The notes under the pieces are model-generated. The model saw nothing but the letters and a program-made list of their open reading frames with translations. It searched no databases and had not been told where the DNA came from. A stretch of 58,136 bases of DNA from a virus. The stretch is taken from IMG/VR virus record IMGVR_UViG_3300022937_000026, positions 1-58,136 of that record; one strand, given 5' to 3'. A program made the position numbers and the translations under genes. This document shows, one piece after another, positions 6,610 through 14,968 of this stretch (positions are counted from its first letter, which is position 1; the number at the start of each line of letters is the position of its first letter).

Positions 6610-7237
6610 AGAACTAAAACACGTAGGTAAACTAAAAAATACAGGAGTCAAGGTAGCAGTTGTATTTAGAACTGTACCAGGTGAATCAGATCAAGCATTG
6701 GTGCTTCCTACAGCACAACTGCCCGATTCATATCACGACTCATTAATGAACTTACTTGAAACAACAGCAGCACAAGATGCTTTCGAACTAGGTGAAGCTA
6801 TGTTTAGAAATCAATTTCCAAATGGTACTAATATGCTAACACAAGTTCAAGCAGATGGAAGATTGCAAAAAGTTTCAACTTCAGATGTGTTAATGACACC
6901 AACACCAGTAACAGAAATTCAACTTTCAGAACTAAACACTTTGATTGCTGAACAAAAAGGTGTACAGGTTGATCAATTGTATACATTTGTTAGTGGAGCT
7001 CCGGGCGCAGATGCAACAGCACCTAAAGCGCCGGCAACAGAAACATTACCTAGTAATGAACCAGTAGCAGCATCTACAGATGGTGTTCTTTCTGATGAAG
7101 ATCTTGCAAAATCTTTACGCAGTCAAGCAGATGCTATGTTTAAAGAAGCACAGCGTTTACGTAAAGAAGCAGAAGATCTAGTTCCGACTAAAAAGAAAGC
7201 ACCCGCTAAGAAGTCAGAAGTAGCGGAAAGTGCATAA
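6602..7237 (+). CDS. conserved phage hypothetical protein, 211 aa
   Basis: The start at ATG 6602, with AGGA just upstream, is preferred over a frame beginning at 6563. Residues 1-130 form a globular domain (MAKELKHVGKLKNTGVKVAV, VFRTVPGESDQALVLPTAQL, LGEAMFRNQFPNGTNML) that resembles a protein conserved in marine T4-like phages. Residues 140-165 are a Pro/Ala-rich linker. The C-terminus is a charged helix (ADAMFKEAQRLRKEAEDL) ending in a Lys-rich tail that could contact nucleic acid. The location before the terminator and the lack of enzymatic motifs leave the role open; a virion or scaffold role is possible. Confidence 0.65.
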   Translation: MAKELKHVGKLKNTGVKVAVVFRTVPGESDQALVLPTAQLPDSYHDSLMNLLETTAAQDAFELGEAMFRNQFPNGTNMLTQVQADGRLQKVSTSDVLMTPTPVTEIQLSELNTLIAEQKGVQVDQLYTFVSGAPGADATAPKAPATETLPSNEPVAASTDGVLSDEDLAKSLRSQADAMFKEAQRLRKEAEDLVPTKKKAPAKKSEVAESA

Positions 7238-7535
7238 GAAATTTTTCAAGCCACCGAAAAATTTAATTAAAGAATGGCCGGAGGTATTCGACGACTTATA
7301 TATGAATACCATGCCTGTGGCCTATCTGGAGGCTCTTCTTTTGGAATTTGATGACGGTCGCGTATGGGAGATCGACATCAAAAACCAATTAAAAGATAGC
7401 AGTTCAGATGAAATAGCAAAGAAGCTGCTTGATACACTAACTGAGTTTAAAGAAACAATTAAAAAGATAGACTTTAAATTTGATGTTAACCTGTTAAAAG
7501 CAGATATCAAAAGACGTACAGACAATCTGTTATAG
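7230..7535 (+). CDS. conserved phage hypothetical protein, 101 aa, GTG start
   Basis: Begins with GTG at 7230, overlapping the upstream stop. The segment HKKFFKPPKNLIKEWPEVFD at the very N-terminus makes the GTG start convincing. The rest is YMNTMPVAYLEALLLEFDDG, then a Lys/Asp-rich helix. It reads like a small conserved protein of marine T4-like phages. The gene is last in the plus-strand run and is followed eleven bases later by a strong terminator. The function is unknown. Confidence 0.7.
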   Translation: MHKKFFKPPKNLIKEWPEVFDDLYMNTMPVAYLEALLLEFDDGRVWEIDIKNQLKDSSSDEIAKKLLDTLTEFKETIKKIDFKFDVNLLKADIKRRTDNLL

Positions 7536-7545
7536 TTTCCAAAAT

Positions 7546-7576
7546 AATAAGGGCTGCAAGGCCCTTATTTCTTTTT
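7546..7576 (+). terminator. rho-independent terminator, probably bidirectional
   Basis: A perfect 9-bp stem (AATAAGGGC / GCCCTTATT) with a 6-base loop is followed by TCTTTTT. On the opposite strand the stem is followed by ATTATTTT, so it could also stop the minus-strand transcript that converges from 7673. Confidence 0.85.
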
Positions 7577-7580
7577 AAAA

Positions 7581-7697
7581 GCATTTAAACGCCTTTATAT
7601 GCGCATATAATTAAGTAGGGTAAACATACTAGCGAAGTACGCAAACACCGCTGTATGACGCTTAAAATGCGTTTAAGACGCCTTTATTTGGGTATAT
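7581..7697. repeat. imperfect 29-bp direct repeat with a perfect palindrome
   Basis: 7581-7609 and 7669-7697 are imperfect copies of the same sequence (GCATTTAAACGCCTTTATAT and GCGTTTAAGACGCCTTTATT at their starts). The first copy contains the perfect 16-bp palindrome TTATATGCGCATATAA at 7595-7610. The second copy runs into the 3' end of the minus-strand SGNH-like gene. The segment between convergent genes holds no open frame of note. Confidence 0.55.
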
Positions 7698-8446
7698 ATG
7701 AGCTGTGCGTTAGCTTTATTTGATTCTAAACCGCAATGTGCTAAATCTCTTGCAGTATTGGTAAATTCCAATTTATCTACACCAATATATTCACTTGTAT
7801 CATGGAACCAAGTAGCGTAATAGGTACGTGTGTCTTTCCAAAGATGCTTTACCTGTTCGCAGTTTAATAAAGAACGCACAACAGGATTTTCACTATGTTG
7901 CATATATCCAACATATCCATCTTCCAAAGACCATAAGCCGTGCATTTCGGGTTGATTATTTTGGAAACAAACCATTCTATTTAAGTTTGAATAAATGTTA
8001 ACAACTGCATACGGTGTAGGATAATTTCTTTTTAATAAAAAATTATTGTACAAATTAAAATCTAATCCAGATCCTGGAACTCCTAAATTAACCACAGGCC
8101 TTCCAGATAGTTGTTCTAAATAATAACTTATAGTTTCATCGTCAGCAACTCCAACTCCAGCTACCATTGAACACCCAAACAATACTATTGCTTCTTTCCA
8201 ATTAACCTTATCAAATTCATATGTACGATATCCTCTCGAATTAACGGCGTAATAAATTTCTTTGTTTCTATAATGCCAATCGTCAGGCATTTTCTTTAAC
8301 AGTCTTTTAAAACTTTTAGGATTATCAGATCCTGCAAAATAACCATAAGGTTCATGTGTTAGCCAATGTACTTTAAATAGATCTTCCATTGAAAAGTATT
8401 CAGGCAAGGTAACTGCATTGTCGTTTAAAAAATCTACAGGTATCAT
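7673..8446 (-). CDS. SGNH/GDSL-hydrolase-like protein
   Basis: A 257-residue protein with SGNH-like features. A hydrophobic strand leads to Gly91-Cys-Ser93 (IVLFGCSMVAGVGV), in the position of the nucleophile-bearing block I, and NLGVPGSG follows at 120-127 like the block II/III glycine turn. SGNH proteins remove or add acyl groups on glycans and lipids. The usual C-terminal Asp-x-x-His is not obvious, so this copy may be non-catalytic or partial. The start forms an ATGA overlap with the upstream gene, tying it to the cassette. It is the last gene of the operon. The target may be virion or cell-surface sugar, by inference. Confidence 0.65.
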   Translation of the reverse strand: MIPVDFLNDNAVTLPEYFSMEDLFKVHWLTHEPYGYFAGSDNPKSFKRLLKKMPDDWHYRNKEIYYAVNSRGYRTYEFDKVNWKEAIVLFGCSMVAGVGVADDETISYYLEQLSGRPVVNLGVPGSGLDFNLYNNFLLKRNYPTPYAVVNIYSNLNRMVCFQNNQPEMHGLWSLEDGYVGYMQHSENPVVRSLLNCEQVKHLWKDTRTYYATWFHDTSEYIGVDKLEFTNTARDLAHCGLESNKANAQLIYTQIKAS

Positions 8447-9465
8447 TTATCTTTCTCTAAGTGTTCAAACAACCTTGCTGCAAAATATTGATGTGCTTTA
8501 GCACTAGGATGGCAGCATTTAGTAAACCAGTTGTTTGGTGTTCCTTTATTTTGAAACTCCCACATACCAGTGTTAGGATTGATTCCTTCTTTTGCTAAAC
8601 ACATTTGAGCAAAAGACTTTTGTCCGTCAGGATAAAACATTTTATCCCAAGGCCATTTTCTTATTAAACCGTCTGTGTGAGCAATCTGATCTCTATCTTG
8701 GAGTTCTCCAATGTCTTTAATTTCACACTCCATTGTTCTCCATATCTGTTTGTGCAATGCACTTTTAAAATTATCAACAGTATACATATGACCTTCAAAT
8801 GCAGGCGTAATTACTAATTTTGCATTGTGTAGTTTACACCATGTTTGTAACTCAATTACATTTGATAATTGTTCTAATATAACAAACTTATCTGAATACA
8901 GTGCTTCTGCATAACCTTTCCATAAAGTCTTTCTAGGTCCGGATTGACAATCATCTGGATGAGGCCACATAGTTTGAAACATTCCATGTCCGTCAAAATT
9001 GTCTGAAATAAAATCAAATCTTTCTGGACCACTTGGCATATAGATTACTATAATTTCATCTAATGATTCCCAATCAAATTGTGTGTATAAAGAAAGACAT
9101 TTAATAGTTGCTCTATTACCTCTACCCGCCATTCCGAAATTAATACAGGTATATTCTGATTTATAATAGAGCCTTGCTAAAATATTACCAAACGCATTAC
9201 TAAAATGCATTCTAGACCAGTCAATGGTTTTGTCAGGATTAACAGAAAGCATATTTTTATACTTGAGTAAAAGTCTTGCTCTACCTTTCTTATCAATGCG
9301 AGGAGTCATAGGCTTTCCTAATCTATCCATGCTCCATTCCATTGACTCATATAAATCTTGATCTACAGCACCTTGACCTTCTACAAAAGAACAACCTAAA
9401 GTTATTATTGCTTTCTTGGTTCTTCTAAGATCTGCTAATGCTTCTTTTACCTGCCAATAAAACAT
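8443..9465 (-). CDS. SGNH-hydrolase-like protein
   Basis: 340 residues, with a very good AGGAGG ribosome-binding site. Block I is AIITLGCSFVEGQG (nucleophile candidate Ser26), then INFGMAGRGN carries the glycine turn, and CCHPSAKAH (319-325) near the C-terminus supplies a likely catalytic His325 followed by a helix, as in block V. It is longer than most single-domain SGNH enzymes because of an insertion between blocks. It would act as an esterase or acyltransferase on carbohydrate. It is related in pattern to the gene just downstream, and the pair may act on the same glycan. Confidence 0.7.
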   Translation of the reverse strand: MFYWQVKEALADLRRTKKAIITLGCSFVEGQGAVDQDLYESMEWSMDRLGKPMTPRIDKKGRARLLLKYKNMLSVNPDKTIDWSRMHFSNAFGNILARLYYKSEYTCINFGMAGRGNRATIKCLSLYTQFDWESLDEIIVIYMPSGPERFDFISDNFDGHGMFQTMWPHPDDCQSGPRKTLWKGYAEALYSDKFVILEQLSNVIELQTWCKLHNAKLVITPAFEGHMYTVDNFKSALHKQIWRTMECEIKDIGELQDRDQIAHTDGLIRKWPWDKMFYPDGQKSFAQMCLAKEGINPNTGMWEFQNKGTPNNWFTKCCHPSAKAHQYFAARLFEHLEKDK

Positions 9466-9466
9466 T

Positions 9467-10777
9467 TTATCCTCCTACGTACTCTTGTATTTTTAAAACA
9501 GAAGAAGGAAGAACTCTTGTTGTGTTAGCCTTCAGAGTTTCAAAATTGTGTTCTAATATATCTTGCATTGAAGCATACCAATCTAATTTTTGTTTTTCTG
9601 ACATTGATTTTATTTTTAACAAATTGTCAATAATCGCTTGGTATCGTTCCCAAGTATTCATACTATCATATGATTCGTCTATAAATCCTTCAAACGTTTT
9701 ATATCCTAGTTCTTTTAAGTATGTTAAACTATTCTTATTGCCGCACATAATAAAAGGATGTCTTGCTGCAATTGGCTTAAAAGATTTCTCACTTATAAAA
9801 CAAGTGTTTTCTGCATATGACGCTTCACTTACTACACTTACCCAACTATCGCGAGTTTCTTGATGATATAAATCTCGTTCGTATTGACCTCCTAACGGGC
9901 CTTCGAACTCTCCTTTCATAAAATCATTTAAACCTTTTCTCGGATACATTGGTAATATTTTCAACAACTCTTGTTGTTCTTCTGGACTAATACTCTTTCC
10001 TTCATAAAACGAATTACCAAATGTGTTCATGCTGTTAAGTCCGTCATCTAAAAGATTATTTTTATACAGATAATAGAACATCCATATGCGATGCGGTCTT
10101 GCACGTTTCTGAAAGCAGTTATACAAATGTATTTTATTTTGAGATTTGTATGTTAAATGATCCTTTAATGTGGGCAATACACTTACTTGCTTTTGTGCAG
10201 AATCATAAATTAATTCTTCAAACTGTATATGTGGTACAACAAACAATTTAGTTTGTATGTTTTTGTTAGAACAATATGCTTCGTATTGTTTTTCTACTGA
10301 AAGATTGCCTGTAACGTAAATTACTCTATCAGGACTAACATCATATTTGTTACAACAGTCGTGAAACCAATCAAACAACCAATCAGTGTGATATCCTTCA
10401 TGAGACTGATCTAATAACAAATATGCTCGACGTTTTCGAAGTGCTCCTAACATTTTAGGATTGATATGTGCAAAAACCGACTTTCTTTTTTGTGCATACG
10501 GATCGTATACTTTTCCTAGATCAGTATATCCTGTCCAGTCCCAAGGAGAATGTGTTACTCCGCTAGGTATAATAAAATTCTTATATAATTTTCTATTTTT
10601 AAAATCATCTATTACTAAAGTTGTAGGATCATAATTTTCAAACTTTGTATTAAGAGTTTTAAATCTTGATAGCATTGCTAACATAGGACTTTGCGTAAAT
10701 CTTTTAATACCTGATGAATTTACTTCCGGTCCCCAAATACCTAGTTTACCAGAAACTCTATTAACAATAAAAATCAT
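9467..10777 (-). CDS. putative glycosyltransferase (GT-B-like)
   Basis: 436 residues. The C-terminal third holds the most telling segment: SWVSVVSEASYAENTCFISE, then KSFKPIAARHPFIMCGNKNS and LKELGYKTF. The order (Glu after a strand, a Glu-Lys-Ser/Thr-Phe-Lys-Pro turn, then a His-Pro-Phe-Ile strand) is that of nucleotide-sugar-binding sites in GT-B enzymes such as fucosyltransferase-like and exostosin-like phage proteins. The N-terminal half has no clear signature. The donor sugar is unknown; the neighbouring RmlB-like gene suggests a 6-deoxyhexose. It overlaps the oxygenase gene by four bases. Confidence 0.6.
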   Translation of the reverse strand: MIFIVNRVSGKLGIWGPEVNSSGIKRFTQSPMLAMLSRFKTLNTKFENYDPTTLVIDDFKNRKLYKNFIIPSGVTHSPWDWTGYTDLGKVYDPYAQKRKSVFAHINPKMLGALRKRRAYLLLDQSHEGYHTDWLFDWFHDCCNKYDVSPDRVIYVTGNLSVEKQYEAYCSNKNIQTKLFVVPHIQFEELIYDSAQKQVSVLPTLKDHLTYKSQNKIHLYNCFQKRARPHRIWMFYYLYKNNLLDDGLNSMNTFGNSFYEGKSISPEEQQELLKILPMYPRKGLNDFMKGEFEGPLGGQYERDLYHQETRDSWVSVVSEASYAENTCFISEKSFKPIAARHPFIMCGNKNSLTYLKELGYKTFEGFIDESYDSMNTWERYQAIIDNLLKIKSMSEKQKLDWYASMQDILEHNFETLKANTTRVLPSSVLKIQEYVGG

Positions 10778-11541
10778 TTTCTATCCCAATCGTCAACATC
10801 TGTACTCTTGATCTGACTTCTTCTTTTAATCAAATCTAAAATTTCTTGATTACCTTGTTGTTCTTGAGTAGGTGCAAACAATGCTCTCATTCTACTATCA
10901 TTGTTGCCAGGAGCAGTAAGATAATAAACAGCAATACTATTCCTAGTAAATTTAGATTGTACTTCTGTTGCTAGTCCGTGCCAACTATTCATAGTAGTAT
11001 CAAAGAAAATAGCCCTGTTAAACAATGGTGCAATTGTTTTGTTTAAACTTGTAGGTTTGTTATTGTCACTATTCCACAATCCAAAATCTCCACCCCACGA
11101 CTCTTTCCAGCCAGGAGTAAGATATAACAGTAAATTATATTTTCTTTGCAATCCAAGTTTAGGATGTATGTTATAATCTAAATGCGGATTTAACTTTCCT
11201 TTGTTAGGATGTATATGCCAGCCACCGCCATGAAGTCCTGGATCAGAAAATAATACATCTTCAGTTAGTTTAGAAATTAAATCTACAAAGTATGTAGAGT
11301 TTAGAAAACTAATCAGTCGATATGTATTTGCTGGAAATCTATCCCATACATTACAAGTTTTTTTAAGTTCGATAGCATTATCATAATTTCCGTTATATGC
11401 ATCTGAAGTATATTCTGGAAATTCTTTAGCCACTAACTCTGCAAATTCAGGTAGTAAAAAATTATCTATCACACAATGAGGATAAGGATCTGCTTTTTTA
11501 AAATCTGTAAATGAACGAGTTATGTTTTCAAAATTTATCAT
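10774..11541 (-). CDS. 2OG-Fe(II) oxygenase
   Basis: 255 residues from the ATG at 11541, chosen because it forms an ATGA overlap with the upstream stop; a start four codons earlier is possible. The metal and cosubstrate ligands are clear: His120-x-Asp122 (NPHLDYN), distal His188 (SWHGL) and Arg200 for 2-oxoglutarate (FTRNSIAVYYL). A GGWHIHPNKGKLNPHLDYN block matches the prolyl-hydroxylase-like family. It would hydroxylate a protein side chain or a small molecule. In this cassette, hydroxylation to create a glycosylation site on a fibre protein is plausible but unproven. Confidence 0.85.
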   Translation of the reverse strand: MINFENITRSFTDFKKADPYPHCVIDNFLLPEFAELVAKEFPEYTSDAYNGNYDNAIELKKTCNVWDRFPANTYRLISFLNSTYFVDLISKLTEDVLFSDPGLHGGGWHIHPNKGKLNPHLDYNIHPKLGLQRKYNLLLYLTPGWKESWGGDFGLWNSDNNKPTSLNKTIAPLFNRAIFFDTTMNSWHGLATEVQSKFTRNSIAVYYLTAPGNNDSRMRALFAPTQEQQGNQEILDLIKRRSQIKSTDVDDWDRK

Positions 11542-12563
11542 ACTACCAGCCATCTGTCATTTTTCAATGACCAATGTACAACTTCCTCTAACTTATCATA
11601 AACTGAACTAGGTGTCCAGCCCATATCTGCCATCTTCGATCCATCAAGTGCATATCTTAAATCATGGCCAGGTCTTGAACTATGGAAATCTACCATTTCG
11701 TAATTTAAAGGCTTATGTTGAACATCAGCAATAAACTGTGCTAGTTCAAGATTGTTAATTTCTGCACTTCCTACAATATTAAACTTCTGACACTTAGCAC
11801 CTGTTTCGTCCGGCTCTAATTTACTTAGATCGTAATTGTATAAAAACATTAATGCATCAGCAACATCTTTTGCATGGATATAATGCCTTGATCCTGCAAC
11901 TGTTTTGGCTGCGTTAGAATGTACAGTAACCTTTTCATTATCTCTAACTTTTTTAATACACATAGGAATATATTTTTCAGCATTTTGTCTTTCACCAAAT
12001 ACATTCATAGTATGTGTAATAATGCTAGGTAATCCGTATGTGTTTTCATAAGCAACTACAAGTTCTTCTGCACCTGCTTTAGAAGCACTATATGGATTGG
12101 TGCTGTTATAACGATCATTCTCTTTATATTTTACATTTCCAGGTGCAGGCCCAAATATTTCATCTGTACTGAAATAAGCAAACATATCTAAACTGTCTAA
12201 ATTACGAGCATAATCTAATAAGTTTGTTGTGCCTACAACATTGTCTAACACAAATTCCATTGGATACGAAATACTTCTGTCAACATGAGATCCTGCTGCT
12301 AGGTGTGCAATTAAATCAACTTTGCCTATCATAGATCTAATTTGAGGATTTAGTTCTGCTTTTAAATCATGATGTACTATTCTTACACGTTTACGTTCTG
12401 ATTCCGGATACGTCATCATAACTTCGTGTAATCTATTTAGATTACCGCTGTAGTCTAATCTGTCTAGAGTAACTATACGCCAATCTGTTTCTTTTAAAAT
12501 TTTGTCAACTAGATGATGTGCTATGAAACCTGCACCACCTGTAACTAATACTGTTTTACTCAT
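11538..12563 (-). CDS. rmlB: NDP-sugar 4,6-dehydratase (RmlB-like)
   Basis: 341 residues, an extended short-chain dehydrogenase. The NAD-binding TGGAGFIAHH is at 8-17, LDRLDYSGNL matches the second strand of dTDP-glucose 4,6-dehydratase, the active-site Thr133-Asp134-Glu135 is in FSTDEIFG, and Tyr158-x3-Lys162 is in PYSASK. It would convert dTDP-glucose, or a related NDP-hexose, to the 4-keto-6-deoxy sugar. No RmlA, RmlC or RmlD gene is seen beside it, so the phage probably uses host precursors or makes only the keto sugar. Coupled to the oxygenase by an ATGA overlap. Confidence 0.88.
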   Translation of the reverse strand: MSKTVLVTGGAGFIAHHLVDKILKETDWRIVTLDRLDYSGNLNRLHEVMMTYPESERKRVRIVHHDLKAELNPQIRSMIGKVDLIAHLAAGSHVDRSISYPMEFVLDNVVGTTNLLDYARNLDSLDMFAYFSTDEIFGPAPGNVKYKENDRYNSTNPYSASKAGAEELVVAYENTYGLPSIITHTMNVFGERQNAEKYIPMCIKKVRDNEKVTVHSNAAKTVAGSRHYIHAKDVADALMFLYNYDLSKLEPDETGAKCQKFNIVGSAEINNLELAQFIADVQHKPLNYEMVDFHSSRPGHDLRYALDGSKMADMGWTPSSVYDKLEEVVHWSLKNDRWLVV

Positions 12564-13929
12564 TTGCTATATCCTGTGTTAAATTATAGAAGCCTAACAA
12601 CTCTGGAAATGTTTCTTTAAAACTTGTTCCTCTTCTCTTGTCATATTCGTTAAACCAATTGTAAAAATCTTTTCTACCTTCAATTAGTCTTTCATCTGAA
12701 TAATTTGTTGCTGCCATATAATCTACAACACGTCTAAACTTTTCATACTCTAGTATGCTAAATTTATGTCTGTCCATATCATCTAAGTTTGCAGCGATAA
12801 ACTGTAGATGTTGTTTCATGTATGGTACGAATTCTTCTTTTGGTAGTATATTCATATCATACTGTAAAGGTTCTTTAAGATATGGTGTATCAAAACGTAT
12901 ACGTTGCCATTTAGTTTGATCATTGCTATTATATTTTACACGCCATTCTAAAACTTTTTCTAAAAACTTATTAAAATTAGTAACGGTTAAAATATTAAAT
13001 GTTACCATAAATGTAAGTGGAAGATTCGTTTTTGTCATGTATGTGTCAAAGTTCTTTTCCCATACAGTTAAATCTAATCCAGTTCTGATGTATTCAGCTT
13101 GTGGTCCCCAGGTATCCATACTAGTAAAAACTTTAAAATCTTTAATGCAGCCTTTTTCTAATAGACTGTTTACTTTATCAGTGAACCTTTCAATTAAAAT
13201 AGGCTTAACACCAAAGTTACTATTAATGTTAAGTTCTAACCATGGGCAAGGATTCTTTTCAAGTTCATCAAACATACGCCATGTACTTTGTTGAAGTAAA
13301 GGCTCACCGCCTGTTATTCTTAAAATTGTTAAAGTCTTACGTACTTCAGGCCACCATTGCCACCATGCCTTTACATAAGGATTATTTTCTTCTTCATAAA
13401 TTGTAAACCAATCGATATCATTTCTATGATTTTTAACCATAGTATACGGACCGTGATCTCTTATTTCTTTATGATACGAACTAGAATGTTTAGGATGACA
13501 ATAGCCGCATTTAAAATTACATTCATTACCGAATGATATTTCTATGTACTGCGGATTAACATCTCCAAGAGGGTTATTTTTAATTGCCTCAAATCTTTCT
13601 TTAGTATAGATACTAGCATTTCTTTCTTTCCTGTCAGATATATAGTCTTTGCCCATGCATTCAATATTCCAACAATATTGGCATCCGCTAGGCTTCTCTC
13701 CGGAAATCATTTGTTGTCTTTCTGCTTTTTTTTGAGGAGTATTATGCAGCAGACTTGGATTTTCTTCAAGTCCACCTAGCGGAATCTTGTGAGGAGCGGG
13801 ATGATAACAACTATGTGTTTCGCCTGTTTGCATATAGATAGTCGTATGGTGCCATTTCGCTAAACAAAAAGTAGGCGATATTTCATCCATCATAGGTTCA
13901 AAACTTTGTATACGTTCTTTATCTTTCAT
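12556..13929 (-). CDS. radical SAM protein with N-terminal twitch/SPASM-like domain
   Basis: 457 residues from ATG 13929, supported by AGGAAAGG just upstream; a longer frame exists. A core radical SAM cluster Cys137-x3-Cys141-x2-Cys144 (ECNFKCGYC) is followed by RITGGEPLLQ. Before it lies a cysteine-rich auxiliary segment at 21-91 (FCLAKW, CYHP, GCQYCWNIEC) resembling the half-SPASM or twitch domain that normally comes after the radical SAM core. This order matches the N-terminal-twitch class. Enzymes with auxiliary clusters often modify peptides or sugars. It lies between a dehydratase and glycosyltransferases, so a sugar or protein target in the same pathway is likely. Confidence 0.8.
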   Translation of the reverse strand: MKDKERIQSFEPMMDEISPTFCLAKWHHTTIYMQTGETHSCYHPAPHKIPLGGLEENPSLLHNTPQKKAERQQMISGEKPSGCQYCWNIECMGKDYISDRKERNASIYTKERFEAIKNNPLGDVNPQYIEISFGNECNFKCGYCHPKHSSSYHKEIRDHGPYTMVKNHRNDIDWFTIYEEENNPYVKAWWQWWPEVRKTLTILRITGGEPLLQQSTWRMFDELEKNPCPWLELNINSNFGVKPILIERFTDKVNSLLEKGCIKDFKVFTSMDTWGPQAEYIRTGLDLTVWEKNFDTYMTKTNLPLTFMVTFNILTVTNFNKFLEKVLEWRVKYNSNDQTKWQRIRFDTPYLKEPLQYDMNILPKEEFVPYMKQHLQFIAANLDDMDRHKFSILEYEKFRRVVDYMAATNYSDERLIEGRKDFYNWFNEYDKRRGTSFKETFPELLGFYNLTQDIANE

Positions 13930-14968
13930 TGAACCTTTCCTGTAACCATTCAAAATCATTAATCTTTTTAAGAGCTTCTACATTTGTACTATTTTCTACA
14001 CCGTATTTTCTTCCAGCTCTTGCACCTTGTATAGCATAGTCGCCAAAGTCTCTTTCTCTACCATATGTAGAGCACCATCTAGACAACCTCATATCTGTTT
14101 CGTCATCATTTTGTCCTTTGATAGTTCGACTTCCTAACTTACAACATTCTCTAAAAGCACTTTTCCATGTACTAAAAGGATCTGTATTAAAAGCAGTGAT
14201 GTTGCTTACCTGTTCCATTACTCTAAAACTGTCAGATATGCTTGTTGTCATATCAGGGCTATTTGTATCCATATCAATGGTCATTTGTCTTGGAAACAAT
14301 TTTACTCCACCATATCCGTACTCTAAATCAGTAATCGGATTTTTGCTACGCCATACATATACACTTTTTCTTGCGTTGAAATCGTAATAAGGTATTTGCA
14401 TATTAAAATTAAAATCGGAAAGCAATTGTGCATCTGCATCTACAATATAAAACATTTCTGTAGAACATAACATTGCTGCTTCTTTGTGTGCATTGTGTAT
14501 TCCTTTAATATCTTTAATCCATTTAGCGTGTGGTGCTTTTTCTAAAAGTTTTTTATAATTTTCTTCTGCACTAGATTCATGATAAGAAATAAATGCTACA
14601 TCATATTGTTTAGGTTGACTTGCTATAATGTCTACTTCTTTTTTATTTGTAAAAAATCTATAATCCCATTCTCTTTGTAATACTTTTGAGTTTTTAGGAA
14701 AGATACACGGACCGTCAAAGAAATTTCCGTTTTTAAAAACATGAATGTATGCTTCGTCCCACTTAGGTATTTTATAATCTAAATCAAAATCATCAGCAAT
14801 ATCTAAGTGATCCCAGATAACCCAAAAATGTTTTGTTAAAGATTTTTTCGATACTGTTTCAAAAGAATTACAGTTCTCTACTTTCTGAGCATTAGAAAAC
14901 CTTTGCTGGAATTCAATCCATACATCGTTATCTATCATACCACTGCTGACAAAAAATATATCATACAT
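13919..14968 (-). CDS. GT-A-like glycosyltransferase-family protein
   Basis: 349 residues, in two parts. Residues 1-120 have no clear signature. From 121 on it aligns by eye with the neighbouring gene 14961-15866: DVAFISYHESSAEENYKKLL, HNAHKEAA, then a nucleotide-sugar DxD motif (Asp177-Ala-Asp179 in FYIVDADAQL), YGYGGVKLFP, and FSTWKSAFRECCKLG. The pattern is that of family 2 or similar GT-A transferases, so it is probably metal-dependent. It likely arose by duplication with its neighbour. It overlaps the radical SAM gene by eleven bases and the upstream gene by eight. Confidence 0.65.
   Translation of the reverse strand: MYDIFFVSSGMIDNDVWIEFQQRFSNAQKVENCNSFETVSKKSLTKHFWVIWDHLDIADDFDLDYKIPKWDEAYIHVFKNGNFFDGPCIFPKNSKVLQREWDYRFFTNKKEVDIIASQPKQYDVAFISYHESSAEENYKKLLEKAPHAKWIKDIKGIHNAHKEAAMLCSTEMFYIVDADAQLLSDFNFNMQIPYYDFNARKSVYVWRSKNPITDLEYGYGGVKLFPRQMTIDMDTNSPDMTTSISDSFRVMEQVSNITAFNTDPFSTWKSAFRECCKLGSRTIKGQNDDETDMRLSRWCSTYGRERDFGDYAIQGARAGRKYGVENSTNVEALKKINDFEWLQERFNER

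Noticed and set aside
7595-7610. CRISPR-type repeat
   Set aside because: Only one palindrome and two imperfect copies of the surrounding sequence exist; there is no array with spacers.
9438-9863. 141-residue plus-strand frame opposite the GT-B-like gene
   Set aside because: It is a shadow of the minus-strand gene, with no ribosome-binding site and no protein-like composition.
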